This document shows positions 1-11,754 of a DNA stretch of 64,000 nucleotides, in pieces. The notes beneath the pieces are model-generated. The model saw only the letters and a list, made by a program, of their open reading frames with translations. It had not been told where the DNA came from and searched no databases. The translations under genes and the position numbers were made by a program. Location: positions 2,527,172 through 2,591,171 of the forward strand of contig JANPYM010000005.1 of assembly GCA_025890175.1 (NCBI GenBank). The letters run 5' to 3'. Numbering within the stretch: the stretch's first letter is position 1; every line of letters begins with the position of its first letter. This DNA comes from Ciborinia camelliae (Eukaryota > Ascomycota > Leotiomycetes > Helotiales > Sclerotiniaceae).

Positions 1-441
1 AAATTTCCACTACATCGAGGGATACTCATCCAGTATGCACTTTCGGAATCATACTTCAAATCTATATAGTAGACCTTTCGAAAAACACCAAGTCATCTCA
101 CGATTCTCCATGTCTCCCATGATCATAAGCTCTTTGCAAGTCTATTTTTCTTTTCAAAAGTTGAAGAGGAGAACTATTTTATACCTACCCATTCACCCAG
201 AGCGGAGATCTCTGTACAGGAATAGAATTGCCAAGTGAGAACGTACTGTATGCATCTGGCTACTCACTCACTGCAGTAGAAGATTAGTACATCCATATCA
301 TCAAATAAAAAACTCAAGAATCACGGATAATCCTAATCTTTTCTCTAAAATCCGCCTCTCTCTTCCCCATAATTTGTATTTTGTAATTATATAAACCATC
401 TCTTCATAAACCATGGTAATGCAAAAGAACTTCAATAGTTG
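1..441. other. intergenic, no gene seen
   Basis: AT-rich sequence before the MITE. The 67-codon frame at 35-238 has no recognisable domain and its composition is that of noncoding DNA. I see nothing to annotate here. Confidence 0.6.
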
Positions 442-1112
442 TACAGTCGAGGACAAGCAAACCTTACTTAAAAAATAAATTATTATTTAATTTAATTTTT
501 TTTTAATGTAATATATGCAGAATAATTTAGGGAATTCAAATATGCAATAAAAAGTAAAATTGGATATATATTCGATTTAATATTTAATATACAAGAAGTT
601 TTAGAGTATTATGTGACGATAGTTGCGGAATTGGGGCTATCGTCCGAACTTATATTATATCATCCTAATTTATATTATATTATCTTATATTATATATAAT
701 GAAATACTATCGTCCGAAGTGATTAGACGAAAAAGGGTGTTAAAATAAAAATTCCAAAAAGGGAAAAGAAAAGGGTTTAAAATTATGTGATATTGTTTAG
801 TTTTTAACTTTTTAGAATTTAGATAATATAAAATGATAAAAAAAAGCTAAATAAATCAAATAATATAATTAGATTATATGTAAGTGGTGTTGTCGATTTA
901 ATATAGCTTATACAAAAAATCGAATAATCACGTAACGATAGTTCAGATTTTGGGATTTTGTTTTTTGAATTTTTGAAGTTTTTCCTAATAAAATTTTAAA
1001 AATATTTTTATATCATTAGAATCAGCTTAGAATTCTGTATATTTTGTATCAATAAAAATTCAATTTGAGGGCAAAAATATTTTTAGATAAGGTTTGCTTG
1101 TCCTCGACTGTA
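442..1112. mobile_element. non-autonomous pogo/Tc1-mariner-like element (MITE)
   Basis: A 23-base perfect terminal inverted repeat runs from 444 to 466 (begins CAGTCGAGGACAAGCAAACC) and is mirrored at 1088-1110. It is flanked on both sides by the dinucleotide TA (442-443 and 1111-1112), the target duplication expected for Tc1/mariner/pogo transposons. The 667-bp interior is extremely AT-rich and has no open reading frame, so it cannot encode its own transposase. A diverged direct repeat of about 65 bp lies inside (about 574-640 and 895-957), each copy containing ACGATAGTT. The terminal repeats and TA duplication are seen directly. Assignment to the pogo/Fot1 branch rests only on the CAGT ends and is inference. 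Confidence 0.85.
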
Positions 1113-2367
1113 TGCTAAAGGAGATAGGGCAAGGGAATATATTCTAGTCTCTAAGATGAGTTTTGAAATATAGGGAAATAGAAAATAAAGTATATGGAGT
1201 TGAGGAACATGTTACAGGAGATAATAAAGCGTAATGAATAAGTGAAGAGAGTATTAATAGCCAAAAAGCAACAAGAACTAACTCTGCTCGATAACAAAAC
1301 CTGTATATATACATTTAATATAACAACAACAATAAAAATAACAGCGAAATCCTAGAAACTCAAAAAGCCAAAGTATTTTCTTTAAATGTTTTCCCATATT
1401 ATGCACAAGAAGAACTTTCATTGCACTTGCACAATCAGGACTCAGAATTCAGGACTCAGAACCATTTCAAATGTATGGTATTGTGTATAAACTGTTTTGG
1501 AACTTCATTCCATCTCTCCCATCCATCCCCTTTATACCCAAACCCAAATACAGAACTCACATCTCACATCTCCCGTACTAGAAGAATATCACACTCGACT
1601 TCTTTCTTTTCTCCACCCAGAAACTTCCACCTTGCAACCCGAAATTTGAAGCTATAAGCAACGCGAAACACATAGAGAACTGATAAAAGTCCCTTCCACG
1701 CCCAATCAGGAACTGGAAACCAAACCCCTTGAAAAGATCCATGACCAGCGATCTAAGATGTGTGATTCCCAATCCAATCCAATCCAATCCAATCCAGTTC
1801 AATCAAATCAGTCTAATCCAATCCATCGTAAAAAAACAAAAATCGATTTCCTTTTAACCACCTGCAAGCACGGTATAGTACTAACCTTGAAACTTGAAAT
1901 ATAATATAAAATGAAACGAGATATTATAGATACCAACCAACTTCCCATCTCCATCTCCAGTGTTTACCCCCACATATCGCACTTCGACAGCCGAATAAGT
2001 TTGACGATTTAATGATTTTCTCGACAGCGGGTCTGGTTCATTACCTATACCTATGTAGATGACAAAAATTTCTCTCCTATATTACGACACATTTAATATC
2101 ATTTCATAACTCACCTCCGCATACTCACCTTCTAGTATTTCGCACCAAAATACCATCCATCCCACCATCACCATCACCATCACCCCAAGAAAAATACACA
2201 CGTCGACCGAATCCCCAAGTTCCTCAGACTCAAACCAAGGAACTTGTTCCCTAAACCTGCACTTGCACTTGCAAATCCAAAGCCTCCCTCCCTCCCGCGC
2301 AACCAAGCTCGCTATTTATATTTCCAGAGAAAAAGAATATTCATTCAACTGCATCCCTCCTTTTCAC

Positions 2368-2612
2368 CTCTCTCATCTTTGACCTCTCTCATCTTTTCAC
2401 CTCTCTCATCCATCACCTCTCTCATCCATCACCTCTCTCATCCTTCACCTCTCTCATCTCTCACCTCTCTCACCTCTCTCACCTCTCTCACCTCTCTCAC
2501 CTCTCTCACCTCTCTCACCTCTCTCACCTCTCTCACCTCTCCCACCTCTCTCACCTCTCTCATCTTTGACCTCTCTCATCTTTTCACCTCTCTCATCCTT
2601 CACCTCTCTCCT
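2368..2612. repeat. 9-bp minisatellite (CACCTCTCT)n
   Basis: A nine-base unit, TCACCTCTC, is perfectly repeated about nine times between 2461 and 2541. Degenerate units (with CATC, CATCC or CATCTTTGAC interruptions) extend it on both sides. One strand is wholly pyrimidine apart from one A per unit. The unit length is a multiple of three, so the array stays open in frame. Confidence 0.95.
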
Positions 2613-2978
2613 CTCCCGACCCAGATTTTACATGACCCATTTTCTCCAAGTTGCATCAACAAACAAACAATCATACACACACACACATATTTTACCGCAG
2701 CCACAGCCGCAGCCGCAGTCCCAAAATCCAACCCGTTTTTTCTCATCTCATCTCTTTTCTCCTTACTCCTTACTCCCGCCATAATTATCTTTTATATTTC
2801 ACGAACTACATTATTGTAGTATATCCCCCCTCCCGCTTCAAGACTCTGCCTCTGCTGTATACACCAACCACCCAACCACCCGAATATTTCGCCGTCGATA
2901 CGAACAACCAACCAACCAACCCAGGACCAGACCAGCACACCAGTACATTCCCCGTAAATATCATCCCTTCCACCAATA

Positions 2979-3042
2979 CCTACCTACCTACCCACCTACC
3001 TACCTACCTACCTACCTACCTACCTACCTACCTACCTAGGTA
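2979..3042. repeat. (CCTA)n microsatellite ending in TACCTAGGTA
   Basis: About fifteen CCTA tetranucleotides with a single CCCA interruption, ending in the palindrome TACCTAGGTA at 3033-3042. The same decamer recurs elsewhere in intergenic DNA of this window. Confidence 0.95.
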
Positions 3043-3404
3043 TATAGTTTCACTATTTGATCTTAAGTGAATCAATCATGCGAACGAAAACAAATGAGTT
3101 TGGGAGTGTAAAAAGAAATGAGGAAATGAGGTATTGCGAGTAAATTATCACATTCAAATTTCGCGTCGTTTCGTTTTATGAGTTCTTACACCTGTGGCAC
3201 ACACTGGTATGCCATTCATCCATCCATCCATCCATCCGGAAAAATTGAAGATAAATCGATCAACGCTTTCTTTATTTCATGGTATTATCAGTCCATTAAC
3301 GCTCCGAGTCCCAAAAAGTAAACATCCCATCCTCACATAAAAATTATTAAGATCAGAATCCCAGCCCAAGCCATCCAAAACGCACTTGGGTATCAAAAAG
3401 CAGG

Positions 3405-4131
3405 TCAAAGTTCCGATTTCGCCTCATTCAATGCGTCCAAGACGGGTTTCTCCAAGGATTCCGGCTTGGTGGTGCTCGCCCATCGCTGCTTCACCTTTCC
3501 ATCTCGACCGACCAACCATTTTTCGAAATTCCACTTGACGCGTTGGAGACCGAGGAGACCGGGCTTTTCTTCCTTGAGCCATTTAAAGAGGGGAGCGGCA
3601 TCGTCGCCGTTGACGTCGACTTTTTTCATCTGTGGAGGGGAGGGTGTTAGCGCATTCATTTTACCCAAATCGCGCAGAAGTAATGTCAAAGGCATGCTGA
3701 ATTGAGCGGAGAAAACATACGATTGGGAAAGAAACTCCATAGTTAATCTGACAGAAACTTTGAATCTCCTCATCACTACCCGGATCCTGACCACCGAATT
3801 GATTACATGGGAAACCCAAGATCACAAAGTCATCACCATGCTTCTCCTTGACATCCTTGTATAATTTCTCGAGTCCCGCATATTGAGGAGTGAAACCACA
3901 TTTCGAGGCGGTGTTGACGATTAAGATGACTTTGCCCTTGTAGTTTGTGAGTGGGGTTGGTTCGCCTTTTTCTATTGAGTGGATAAGGTTATGATCAGTA
4001 AGGATAAAGCTTATGCAGAACTCGACTCTGGTGCGAACATGAGGGGTAGGGGTCAGAGATCCAAGAATGGGATGTCATGCAAACGTACTGTTCAAAGGTT
4101 CGAACTCGTAAATAGAAGCAGCGGAAGCCAT
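3405..4131 (-). CDS. glutathione peroxidase-like thiol peroxidase (GPX/Hyr1 type)
   Basis: Three exons on the minus strand: 4089-4131, 3721-3971 and 3405-3629, joined across introns with GTACGT..TAG and GTATGT..CAG ends, giving 172 residues. That is the usual length of a fungal GPX. The GPX signatures are intact: CGFT at 39-42 with a peroxidatic cysteine instead of selenocysteine, GFPCNQFGG at 67-75, SFCQINYG with the likely resolving Cys88, and WNFEKWLV at 131-138. In yeast such enzymes are thioredoxin-dependent peroxidases and peroxide sensors; the role here is inferred from the family. The start chosen gives [10 protein letters not shown], matching the family N-terminus. The same frame stays open a further 116 codons upstream to an ATG at 4479, with a basic, Ser-rich sequence like a mitochondrial presequence, so a second, organellar isoform is possible. 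Confidence 0.94.
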
Positions 4132-4982
4132 GGTAAGATTTCTTATATGTTGTTGAACGTAATTCGGCGAATGATTCCGGACGGTAAGACTTGTCTTTCG
4201 TGATTTCCAAATGTTGGCGTTGGTGAAAGAATTATATGATGTGATACTTCGTTGAGATGAGGCGAAGAATTTGTTTTGAGACAGGAAAGAAGAAGAAGAA
4301 GAAGAATGGATTAGATTTGAAGGGAACTGGGTTTTATTAAGAAATTGGATTGGTATGATTGATCGTCTTCGTACTTGATGATGGATGGGTATCATTGAAG
4401 TCTGCTTGTGTGTATTTGTAAGAACTGAAAAGGCTGAAGAGGTCTGGATGTTTGAGATTTTGTATTGAATATCCCTCATGTCTGAGAGTCTTGGTGGGAC
4501 TTTGAAATGTCGATCTTAATTGGTTAAAATCGATAGCTCAGTAGTCTGGCTTAGTAAGGTTGAGTGAAAATGTTGTTCCCGACCGAGGCTTGAATTTAGT
4601 AATAGCGGGGAACCTAAGTACGGGAGTTACCGAGGCCGAAAAGATTAAGAAAGTGTTACCCCTTCATGTGACCCCCTTTTTTTAGTAATTAGATTAGTTA
4701 GATTAGTAATCCCTATTATTAAGGGATTAATCAGCAAAAGCTATTATCATAGCTTTTGCCACTTAACTAATTCTACATCTTTCACATTATACAATCTTAA
4801 CAGAAAGGCATGCTTTTCACGTGGGGCACGGATTAACATTATTCCAGTCTACCAAACCTTTGATAAGACTCTTATCTGAACTTGAAGCTTTGAACCCTTT
4901 GAAACTTTATTTCCATAACATTTACCCCGCCCTTACCCATCCATCCATCATCTTTCATCCTTAAAAACCATCCGAGCATTTA
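4132..4982. other. intergenic between divergently transcribed genes
   Basis: A shared 850-bp upstream region for the peroxidase (-) and the oxidoreductase (+). The first 350 bases on the minus strand may be translated as an N-terminal extension of the peroxidase. The rest holds two adjacent hairpins (4707-4759) and a C-rich/T-rich run near 4670. Confidence 0.6.
4707..4759. repeat. two adjacent perfect hairpins
   Basis: The first is TAATCCCT (4707-4714) pairing with AGGGATTA (4722-4729). The second is GCAAAAGCTAT (4734-4744) pairing with ATAGCTTTTGC (4749-4759) across a four-base loop. They sit four bases apart in the promoter interval. They could be a small mobile inverted-repeat relic, a terminator-like RNA structure or a binding site; the sequence does not decide. 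Confidence 0.7.
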
Positions 4983-6382
4983 ATGAAAACAATGGCAACT
5001 TCACCAACAGAAAGTAAAAGAAACATAGTAATCATTGGTATGTATATATTCATTTCCCACTTAAGAATAAATATCAAAAGTTAACCATCGATACCTTAAT
5101 TTAGGTGGAGGAATCATTGGTTGTACATCAGCCTATTTTCTCACCCGCCACCCATTATATAACCCCTCTACAACCAAAATCACCATCATCGAAGCACAAT
5201 CCATCGCATCAGCAGCATCAGGAAAAGCAGGTGGACTTCTTGCTCTGTGGGCACGTCCAGCATGTATCGTACCTTTATCCTATAAACTCCATGCCGAACT
5301 CGCAAAAGAACATGATGGAGCCAAACGATGGGGATATCGACAATTACATTGCGGTGCCATAGGAGCTAAAGCTCGATTGATATCCGAAGTCGATGCCAAG
5401 GAATCGGTGGAAAATGAAGGAGAATCTTGGAAAAAATTACCGAAAACCAATATGAAGAAACAGAAGAAGTATTTGGGAGATGATATTCCTCAGGATTTGG
5501 ATTGGTTCGAAATGGATAATATAAAATGGTATTCGGAAATGGGGACACCAGAGACGACCGCACAAGTACATCCATATCAATTCACCACGTCAATGGCAGA
5601 TTTGGCCGTGGAACAGGGGGTGGAAATTGTATATGGATTGGTTACCGCCATCGATTACACGGGGAATAGTGTGAAGGGTGTTACGTATGAAGATAAGGAA
5701 ACGAGGCACATCCATACATTACATGCGAACGATGTCATATTATCTGCAGGACCATGGACAAGTCATGTATGGCCAGAAGCACCGATTATTCCTCAAAGAG
5801 CACATAGTGTAGTTGTGGAAGCGGACGTATCTCCTTGGGCAGTCTTCACAGAAATCGATCTACCAAAGGGATTTGGAAGAAAGGGAGAAGATGGAGCGAA
5901 GAAGAGGAGACATAGTAAGATGGTCAATCCGGAGATGTACGCTAGACCTGATGGAACAGTCTATGCTTGCGGTTTGTCCCCCTCTCCCCTTGTGATATTA
6001 ATTAAGACTAAGTTGAGAATTTCCAGGCGAAGGTGATGAAACAGTTCCTCTCCCCAGATCATCCAACCTCGTCATTTGCGACGAATCCAGATGCGACGAT
6101 ATACTAGATTACATCGGATCCATCTCCGAACCCATGCGAAACGGCAAAGTCATAGCCAAACAAGCATGTTATCTACCCCTAGCAAGCAATGGTGGAGGTC
6201 CTCTCATAGGTCATACGGGTATTCGAGGACTTTTTCTCGCTTCGGGTCATACATGTTGGGGTATCCAAAATAGTTGCGCAACGGGAAAGCTCATGAGTGA
6301 ATTTGTGTTTGAGGGTGAGGCGAAGAGTGCGGATGTTCATACTTTAGATCCGAGGAAAGCTTTGAATGATTATAATGATTAG
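4983..6382 (+). CDS. FAD-dependent oxidoreductase, DAO fold, TDA3-like
   Basis: Three exons (4983-5037, 5105-5971, 6027-6382), introns GTATGT..TAG and GTTTGT..CAG, 425 residues. The N-terminus has the Rossmann dinucleotide motif IVIIGGGIIGCTSAYFL, interrupted by intron 1 inside the glycine run. An EAQ segment follows, where the acidic residue after the second strand would bind the ribose. A SGKAGGLLA stretch and a mid-protein ILSAGPW motif are typical of the D-amino-acid-oxidase/glycine-oxidase fold. The C-terminus (GLFLASGHTCWGIQNSCATGK) is the second FAD-contact region. Domain order and length fit fungal TDA3-type proteins, which in yeast are linked to endosome-Golgi traffic. The substrate is not readable from sequence. 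The frame is intact across all joins. Confidence 0.9.
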
Positions 6383-7094
6383 GGGGGAAGACAGGTTTTA
6401 ATGATTCAGGGGGAGGACATTTTATTAGATACCAAGTTCACTGGCTGGCTGGCTCATGATTTTATTAAATGAAAATGAAAATGACGATTACCTTTTCTTA
6501 TTATCTATAGGTACCTACCTAGGTATTGAAAAGTAAAAACTTGAGAAAAGCTATTTGATGACAATAACATCGGTATTCAACTACTTTTCCCATCTCTTAT
6601 TTCCCATTTCCCATTCATAGATCAGCACAAACCTTGGAAGTCTCTATAAATCCTCCCTTCAACCAGGTTCGCGAAAAGTCATTTTCATTTTCATTACACC
6701 ACCTGCATTGATGTTCATTTTCTTAATACCTAATCTTATATTATCTTTATCTTTATCCTATCCTCTCATCTCACTATAAACTATACCCTCCATCATGATA
6801 GAATTGAATTGAATAACATCATCAAGGACCGGCGTTGAAAATTCAATTGATGATAAGTCTTGTCAAGATACCTGATACTCACTCGTCCGAGAATACCTAG
6901 GTATGAGATGAAGGTATAGGTAGTGTGGAGGTAGTGTGGAGGTGGGAATGATATGATTTGTTACCTAGGTAGGCATTTATCGGATATTAAGTTTATGGGA
7001 TGGGTGGGTCTTATAGATGGATGGGAAATTTTTTATTTTATTTTATGCAAGTAATTAATTGAGAGCGGAAAATATTTATGGAGAGATGGTGTCA
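6383..7094. other. intergenic, no gene seen
   Basis: AT-rich DNA containing three TACCTAGGTA palindromes (6516-6525, 6894-6903, 6962-6971) and short repeats such as GGTAGTGTGGA. No frame shows coding character. Confidence 0.6.
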
Positions 7095-7208
7095 CGATGC
7101 TAAAGCATCGAGGGTGAAATGTAGTATATTGCTTGAAGAGCCCTTACACCTATAAAGGGCTTCGCCCTTTATATACGTAAGGTAGATAGTACAGCCGTAC
7201 GGCTGTAC
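7095..7208. repeat. cluster of three perfect palindromes
   Basis: Three hairpins lie within 114 bp: CGATGC-TAAA-GCATCG (7095-7110), TATAAAGGGC-TTC-GCCCTTTATA (7151-7173) and the 20-bp perfect palindrome GTACAGCCGTACGGCTGTAC (7189-7208). GC-rich stems in AT-rich flanks resemble the mobile hairpin or double-hairpin elements of fungal mitochondrial genomes, so a mitochondrial insertion is one reading. A structured noncoding RNA is another. Confidence 0.8.
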
Positions 7209-10200
7209 GATCTAGCGAGGAGAGATGCCAAATATCTCAGGCACTCTTCTAAATCTACCGTAGCAGATGGGCTTGAATGGAGTTTAATGAAAGAATTTAG
7301 GGGCGGAGCGGAGCGGAATGGAATTGAATATGATTTGTATTATAGCAATGAAGAGGCAAGAGGTCAAGAGGAAATCGTCGGTAAGCTATATATGAGTGAG
7401 TGAGTGAGTGAGTGAGTGGAAACTTGAAAGGTAAGAATCAAAATGCAAGGCATTCTTATATACTAAAGAGTGCGAGTGAATCATCATTTAGTTAAAAGGA
7501 AATATGAAGTCATGAGAGCTAGTGCAGAAACCCCTGTGAAATAAATACCTAAATATATCCGAGGAATAAAATGACGATCAGGGGATCCCGATCAATATCA
7601 CCCTCACGACCGCGAACACATAAACGCTTACTTATACAATCTCCTCGCACTTCATCGGTGGGATGACCTCGATAACCCTACCCGGTCTTTGACTATGAGT
7701 GGGTTGGAATTCAAACACGCAACACAACAGAAGACCATATTTACATGCATCTCGATCAAACCTAACTCATTAGAAATCGTGATGCGTATTCTCGAATCCC
7801 AAAATTTCGTTTCGAATTATTACCACCCTCTAGAATGTATCATAATCCGCCGGAAAAGCTACTGCGTCACGTATGCAGCGTCACGTATACTGCGTCACGC
7901 ATTAAACTTAAACTTCATTTTGAAAGATCGAGGCTCGGGACAGAAGGAATGCATTAATTATGCAATTCAGGTTTTCTCATAAAATGAGATCAAGCAAATC
8001 ATTAGCTACTAGTCTGATTGAATTGAGTGAGAACACCAAACAGTATTCCGCAGCTGGAGTTCCGAGTTTGTGAGCATCATGAGACGCGTAGTAGTTGGAG
8101 ATCTCATTTTAGCGGTTTATTTTTGTCGTGAGCCGACTTTGAGGTTCTTGCCTAGAGATATTACGTTAGATGCCTGAATCAATGAGGATCGGAAAGACTA
8201 GGCAGTAGGTAGGCAGTCTTGTAACACTTGTACGAGGGGCTAGAATGGTGATAGAAGCAGTATGAATGAGCTATGTTATCATACCAGATGCATCAAGAGA
8301 GATTGTGGGTTCATTTCCGTCGACCACCACGTTATTTAGCATTGAATCCACGCGCTATAGAGGCACATGAATACAATGAAAATGAGTTTCCGCGCCGTAT
8401 GGTGTATCTAAGGAGATCGTCGAACTCTATTTGAATATTAAAGTATCCAGGCGGGCGATTATCTGCACGCAGACGCCTTCCACCCCATTATCCATAAGCA
8501 AAAACATTAAACAGATCCTTTTACCTCTATAATTATCACGCAGAGAATCGTCCGGCCCTGTTCTAGGCAAAGTTTGAATAATTAAAAGGGATTTCTCATC
8601 TAATTCATTAAGAGATAGATATAGTGATCTGGAGGACATTGATGGGATTCTACTTCGCTATACTATTGAATTGTTTGAATATGTGGGGTTGGGCGATATG
8701 TCGTCTTTATTTTAACTTTTCAGTGGTTGGTGGATTGGTTTATGCACACGGGTTGATTAGCAGGAGGACTCGGATACTGGTTTATAGGGGTGGGAAAGAG
8801 GGAGTGGGACTTGAAGATAAGTTGAAAGGGCGGAAGGTGGGATGGATGGGGTTTATAGGGAGAGCCTATATAGTAGGGGGCTTCAGAGCATGTGGTTTTT
8901 CAATATTGGAGTATGGTCAGTGCGACTTATTTAAGTAGAAAAGTCGGCACACCCGATCCCCCTTCACATCTCGGTTAATTTTATCTAAGAATCGATAATA
9001 TTGTATGAATTCCAGTGATTCAACTTCGTCCTGTTTCACCGGTACATTGGACATGTTTCCTAAATCCAACACATGCGGATCATCGTTTGTCATTCTTCAT
9101 TATCATTGCTTGCCCACCTGTATCTCCGGATTTTTGGTGAATATTTAACGGTAAATCGGTGGGAATAGCTTGTATTTGCAATATCATAGATGGAGTATTT
9201 TGGGTCATGATATATCTATCCACAACGCTTAGTACAGCTATTGGAGAAGAATTTTGGGCTCAGCAGTTGCGACAGCTTAATGCTGGTAAAAGTAGAGGTT
9301 GTTTCTATTGCCAAATTCTTTTAGTTACTATCATACAAAATCATACACTCATTAATGATACTGTCATTGCCACTTATTTAATTTTTATTTATTCTTTAAA
9401 GTTTGGAAGATAATTAATAGTAACAGAAAAGACTTGTCATAGAAATCCTGAAAGTTTAAGATCTTGGTTTTACGTTACGTCTATTTTCACTTCTTCATGA
9501 CTGTTGCGAAACCACTTATGACCGATTTGTAGATGGCCAATTTGATTAGTTTTCCTACTGTAAATCCAGCTGGGGGTGACTTAAATAAAAGTTAGATTGA
9601 AACCTTAAGCTGGATAGAGTGAATATATGATGAGCCAGCCTATCGAGGGGTTCTTTTCTTGGCCTGGGTTAATAATTTGTTTGAGGAAGCGGGGTCAGCT
9701 ACTGTACTATTAATTCACTTATGCCACATGAAAGTTCTCCAGAAATGACCCGAGATGATCATTTAAAAGCCTAGGGGAATCCAACTTTGAATCCAGCAAC
9801 GGAGAATGTGCGCAGACTGTATACGACACATGTGGTGTGGTGAAACGTCGTGAGTGCCTGTTATCTCACAATGTCGTTTTCAAGATTCATGTTGGATCTC
9901 CCTGGCCAAAATTTTGCCGGCTTTCCATTTTATTCATGTGGACCTTTTCTATCCTCTGATAAATCTCTTTATATCATCGCCAAAGTTTGTCGCTGTCGAG
10001 TTATCTCTCTACACTATCATACTCTTCCCTACTGGTATGATTTCTAGATGTGTTAAATGATAACACGTACACTAGATTCAGTCTCGCCACCACTAGGGAT
10101 CAGCACCCATTCACTTGGGTGTTCCGGTCCCCTTTTGTTCGTTTATATCATCGTGTTCAAGTTCGGAGAAAAGTTAAGGAGAAAACAGTGATCGTATTAT

Positions 10201-11754
10201 TTACAAGCTGTCAAATTTCTATGGCCTGATTTGTGCCTCTTAAGGATCTTCTCCTTATCCCTTCGCCACTTCAACCCTGACACAAAATGGATTATCCAAC
10301 AGAAAGCTTCCAAGATCTGCTTGTGGTTGTTGTTACTGGTATATGGATGACTTATATAGAAGAAGGGTGGAATATGGAGCCGGTTTTGGAACGGAACACG
10401 AATTCAATTCTTTACTTGCTTGGAAGCGGGGTTGATTGTTAGCAATTCGCTTACATGACGTCTTGGTTCTACAAAAGCGGATATCTAAGAATATGTAGAG
10501 CCATTTGACTTCTCATTATATAAAGATTAATCTTACTATGATGATTGAGAGACCAAATCTATAGTAAGCCACCACAATCTTTCAGAAAGTCAATGAATAC
10601 TTTCTTAAAGAATAATTCAAATCTACAATTACCAAATTCTAGAGCAAACCGTTCGTGTTTTACTTGTAAACTTTCGTTACTGAGCATCTAAAAAATCTTC
10701 GCATATATTTTCCAAACTCCTTCACTATCGAAACATTTCTATTTGCATCGTTATCCCCTCACTTTCTGTCTTTGCATTATGTTTCTGGAAGCGGGGTTAG
10801 ACCCATTTGACGTATTAGTTCTAAAGGTTCGAATACTTAATGAGTTGGATCTACTTTACTGTTGCGATACTAGTGAATCAGGTTTAGCACGTGATCGCAC
10901 TAGGCGAACTAGTACGATCTACGGGGCATATAAACCCTCTTCGTAGCACCCACCTAGAACCTAATCATCACATCATATATACTACTATTATACCTTCACA
11001 TATTATATTGTGCACACATACCATACCAAGAGTGATACCAACATTTACTATACAACAATAAACAGCAATGTGAAATTGATGTATGTCATCAAGGATATGA
11101 ACATATTGTCACGCACCGTAAGTCTTCCCAAGTCCCAAATACGATTTTAGAAATCACGTGGGTCTTTGTGGTTGATTTCCTATGCAAGTTCTGCTTTCGT
11201 CGATGTATACTTTTACTATCATCTCAGAAACCTTCTCATCAACGTTGAATCTTTTTGCTATCAAGAAATCTCCCTTAATACACGCTAGTACTACAACCAG
11301 TAGTTTAGATGCAACGCAACAAAGGTCTATGTTAAAAGTCATACAGATTATTGTATCTTGTGTACCTATAATTTAGGATCGATCGTTGGCGGTATGGCGT
11401 AATATGTTAGTTGAAGAGGTTCTGCTTGCGCACCATATTTATCGATGTTTCTCTTGTTCTGAGAAGGTGGATGCTTGGTATAGTCTGTTATGATGTTTAT
11501 ATAAACCTGGAGTGAGTCTTTGCTAGGCTTGTGTATTTCCCGCAGTATAGTTTCATTAGAAATCATACCTACGAGGTAATGTTCTGAGCAATGGGGCTCT
11601 CGTGAATTCACTTGCCCGATCTAGGAGTTGTAAAAAGTTGAATATTTAAAGAGCTAAGAGTTCCCTTGTTCCTATCTAGTTACTGCAAAGCAGCTGTTGA
11701 AAATTTGGAAAAAGAACTAGATACAACGCTTCAAATACCTGAATCTAACAAATA
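7209..11754. other. gene-poor stretch
   Basis: No intact gene is recognised. Short frames (8427-8639 on minus, 8624-8938, 9159-9413 and 10743-10946 on plus) have no domain I know. Features seen: a GTGA repeat near 7394-7418, TATA-like CTTAAATA or CTTATATA sites near 9580 and 10350, and the decamer GAAGCGGGGT at 9685, 10423 and 10788. The last two lie in about 80 bp of alignable sequence, which suggests an old duplication. A short frame beginning at an ATG near 10288, with MDYPTESFQDL, may be the front of a dead gene. Confidence 0.4.

Larger units (their letters stand above)
1113..3404. other. intergenic, microsatellite-rich
   Basis: It holds runs of ATCC/AATCC (about 1771-1825), the CACCTCTCT array, the CCTA array and a CATC run at 3217-3237. 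The long frame 2244-2819 is simply the CACCTCTCT repeat read as Leu-Thr-Ser and is not accepted as a gene. The pyrimidine-rich + strand around 2300-2800 could be promoter or untranslated DNA of an unseen gene, but no coding exon is evident. Confidence 0.5.

Noticed and set aside
2244..2819. 191-codon frame rich in Leu-Thr-Ser
   Set aside because: It is the CACCTCTCT minisatellite translated. The 9-bp unit keeps any frame open, and the flanks lack coding character.
2979..3042. (CCTA)n as telomeric repeat
   Set aside because: Fungal telomeres are normally TTAGGG/CCCTAA. This is an internal CCTA microsatellite.
9685..10860. Ankyrin-like LEAG pieces (MFLEAGLDPF, DILEAGLGAD at 16.2 kb)
   Set aside because: They arise from the GAAGCGGGG decamer read in one frame. 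No second ankyrin helix or TPLH-type turn is present.
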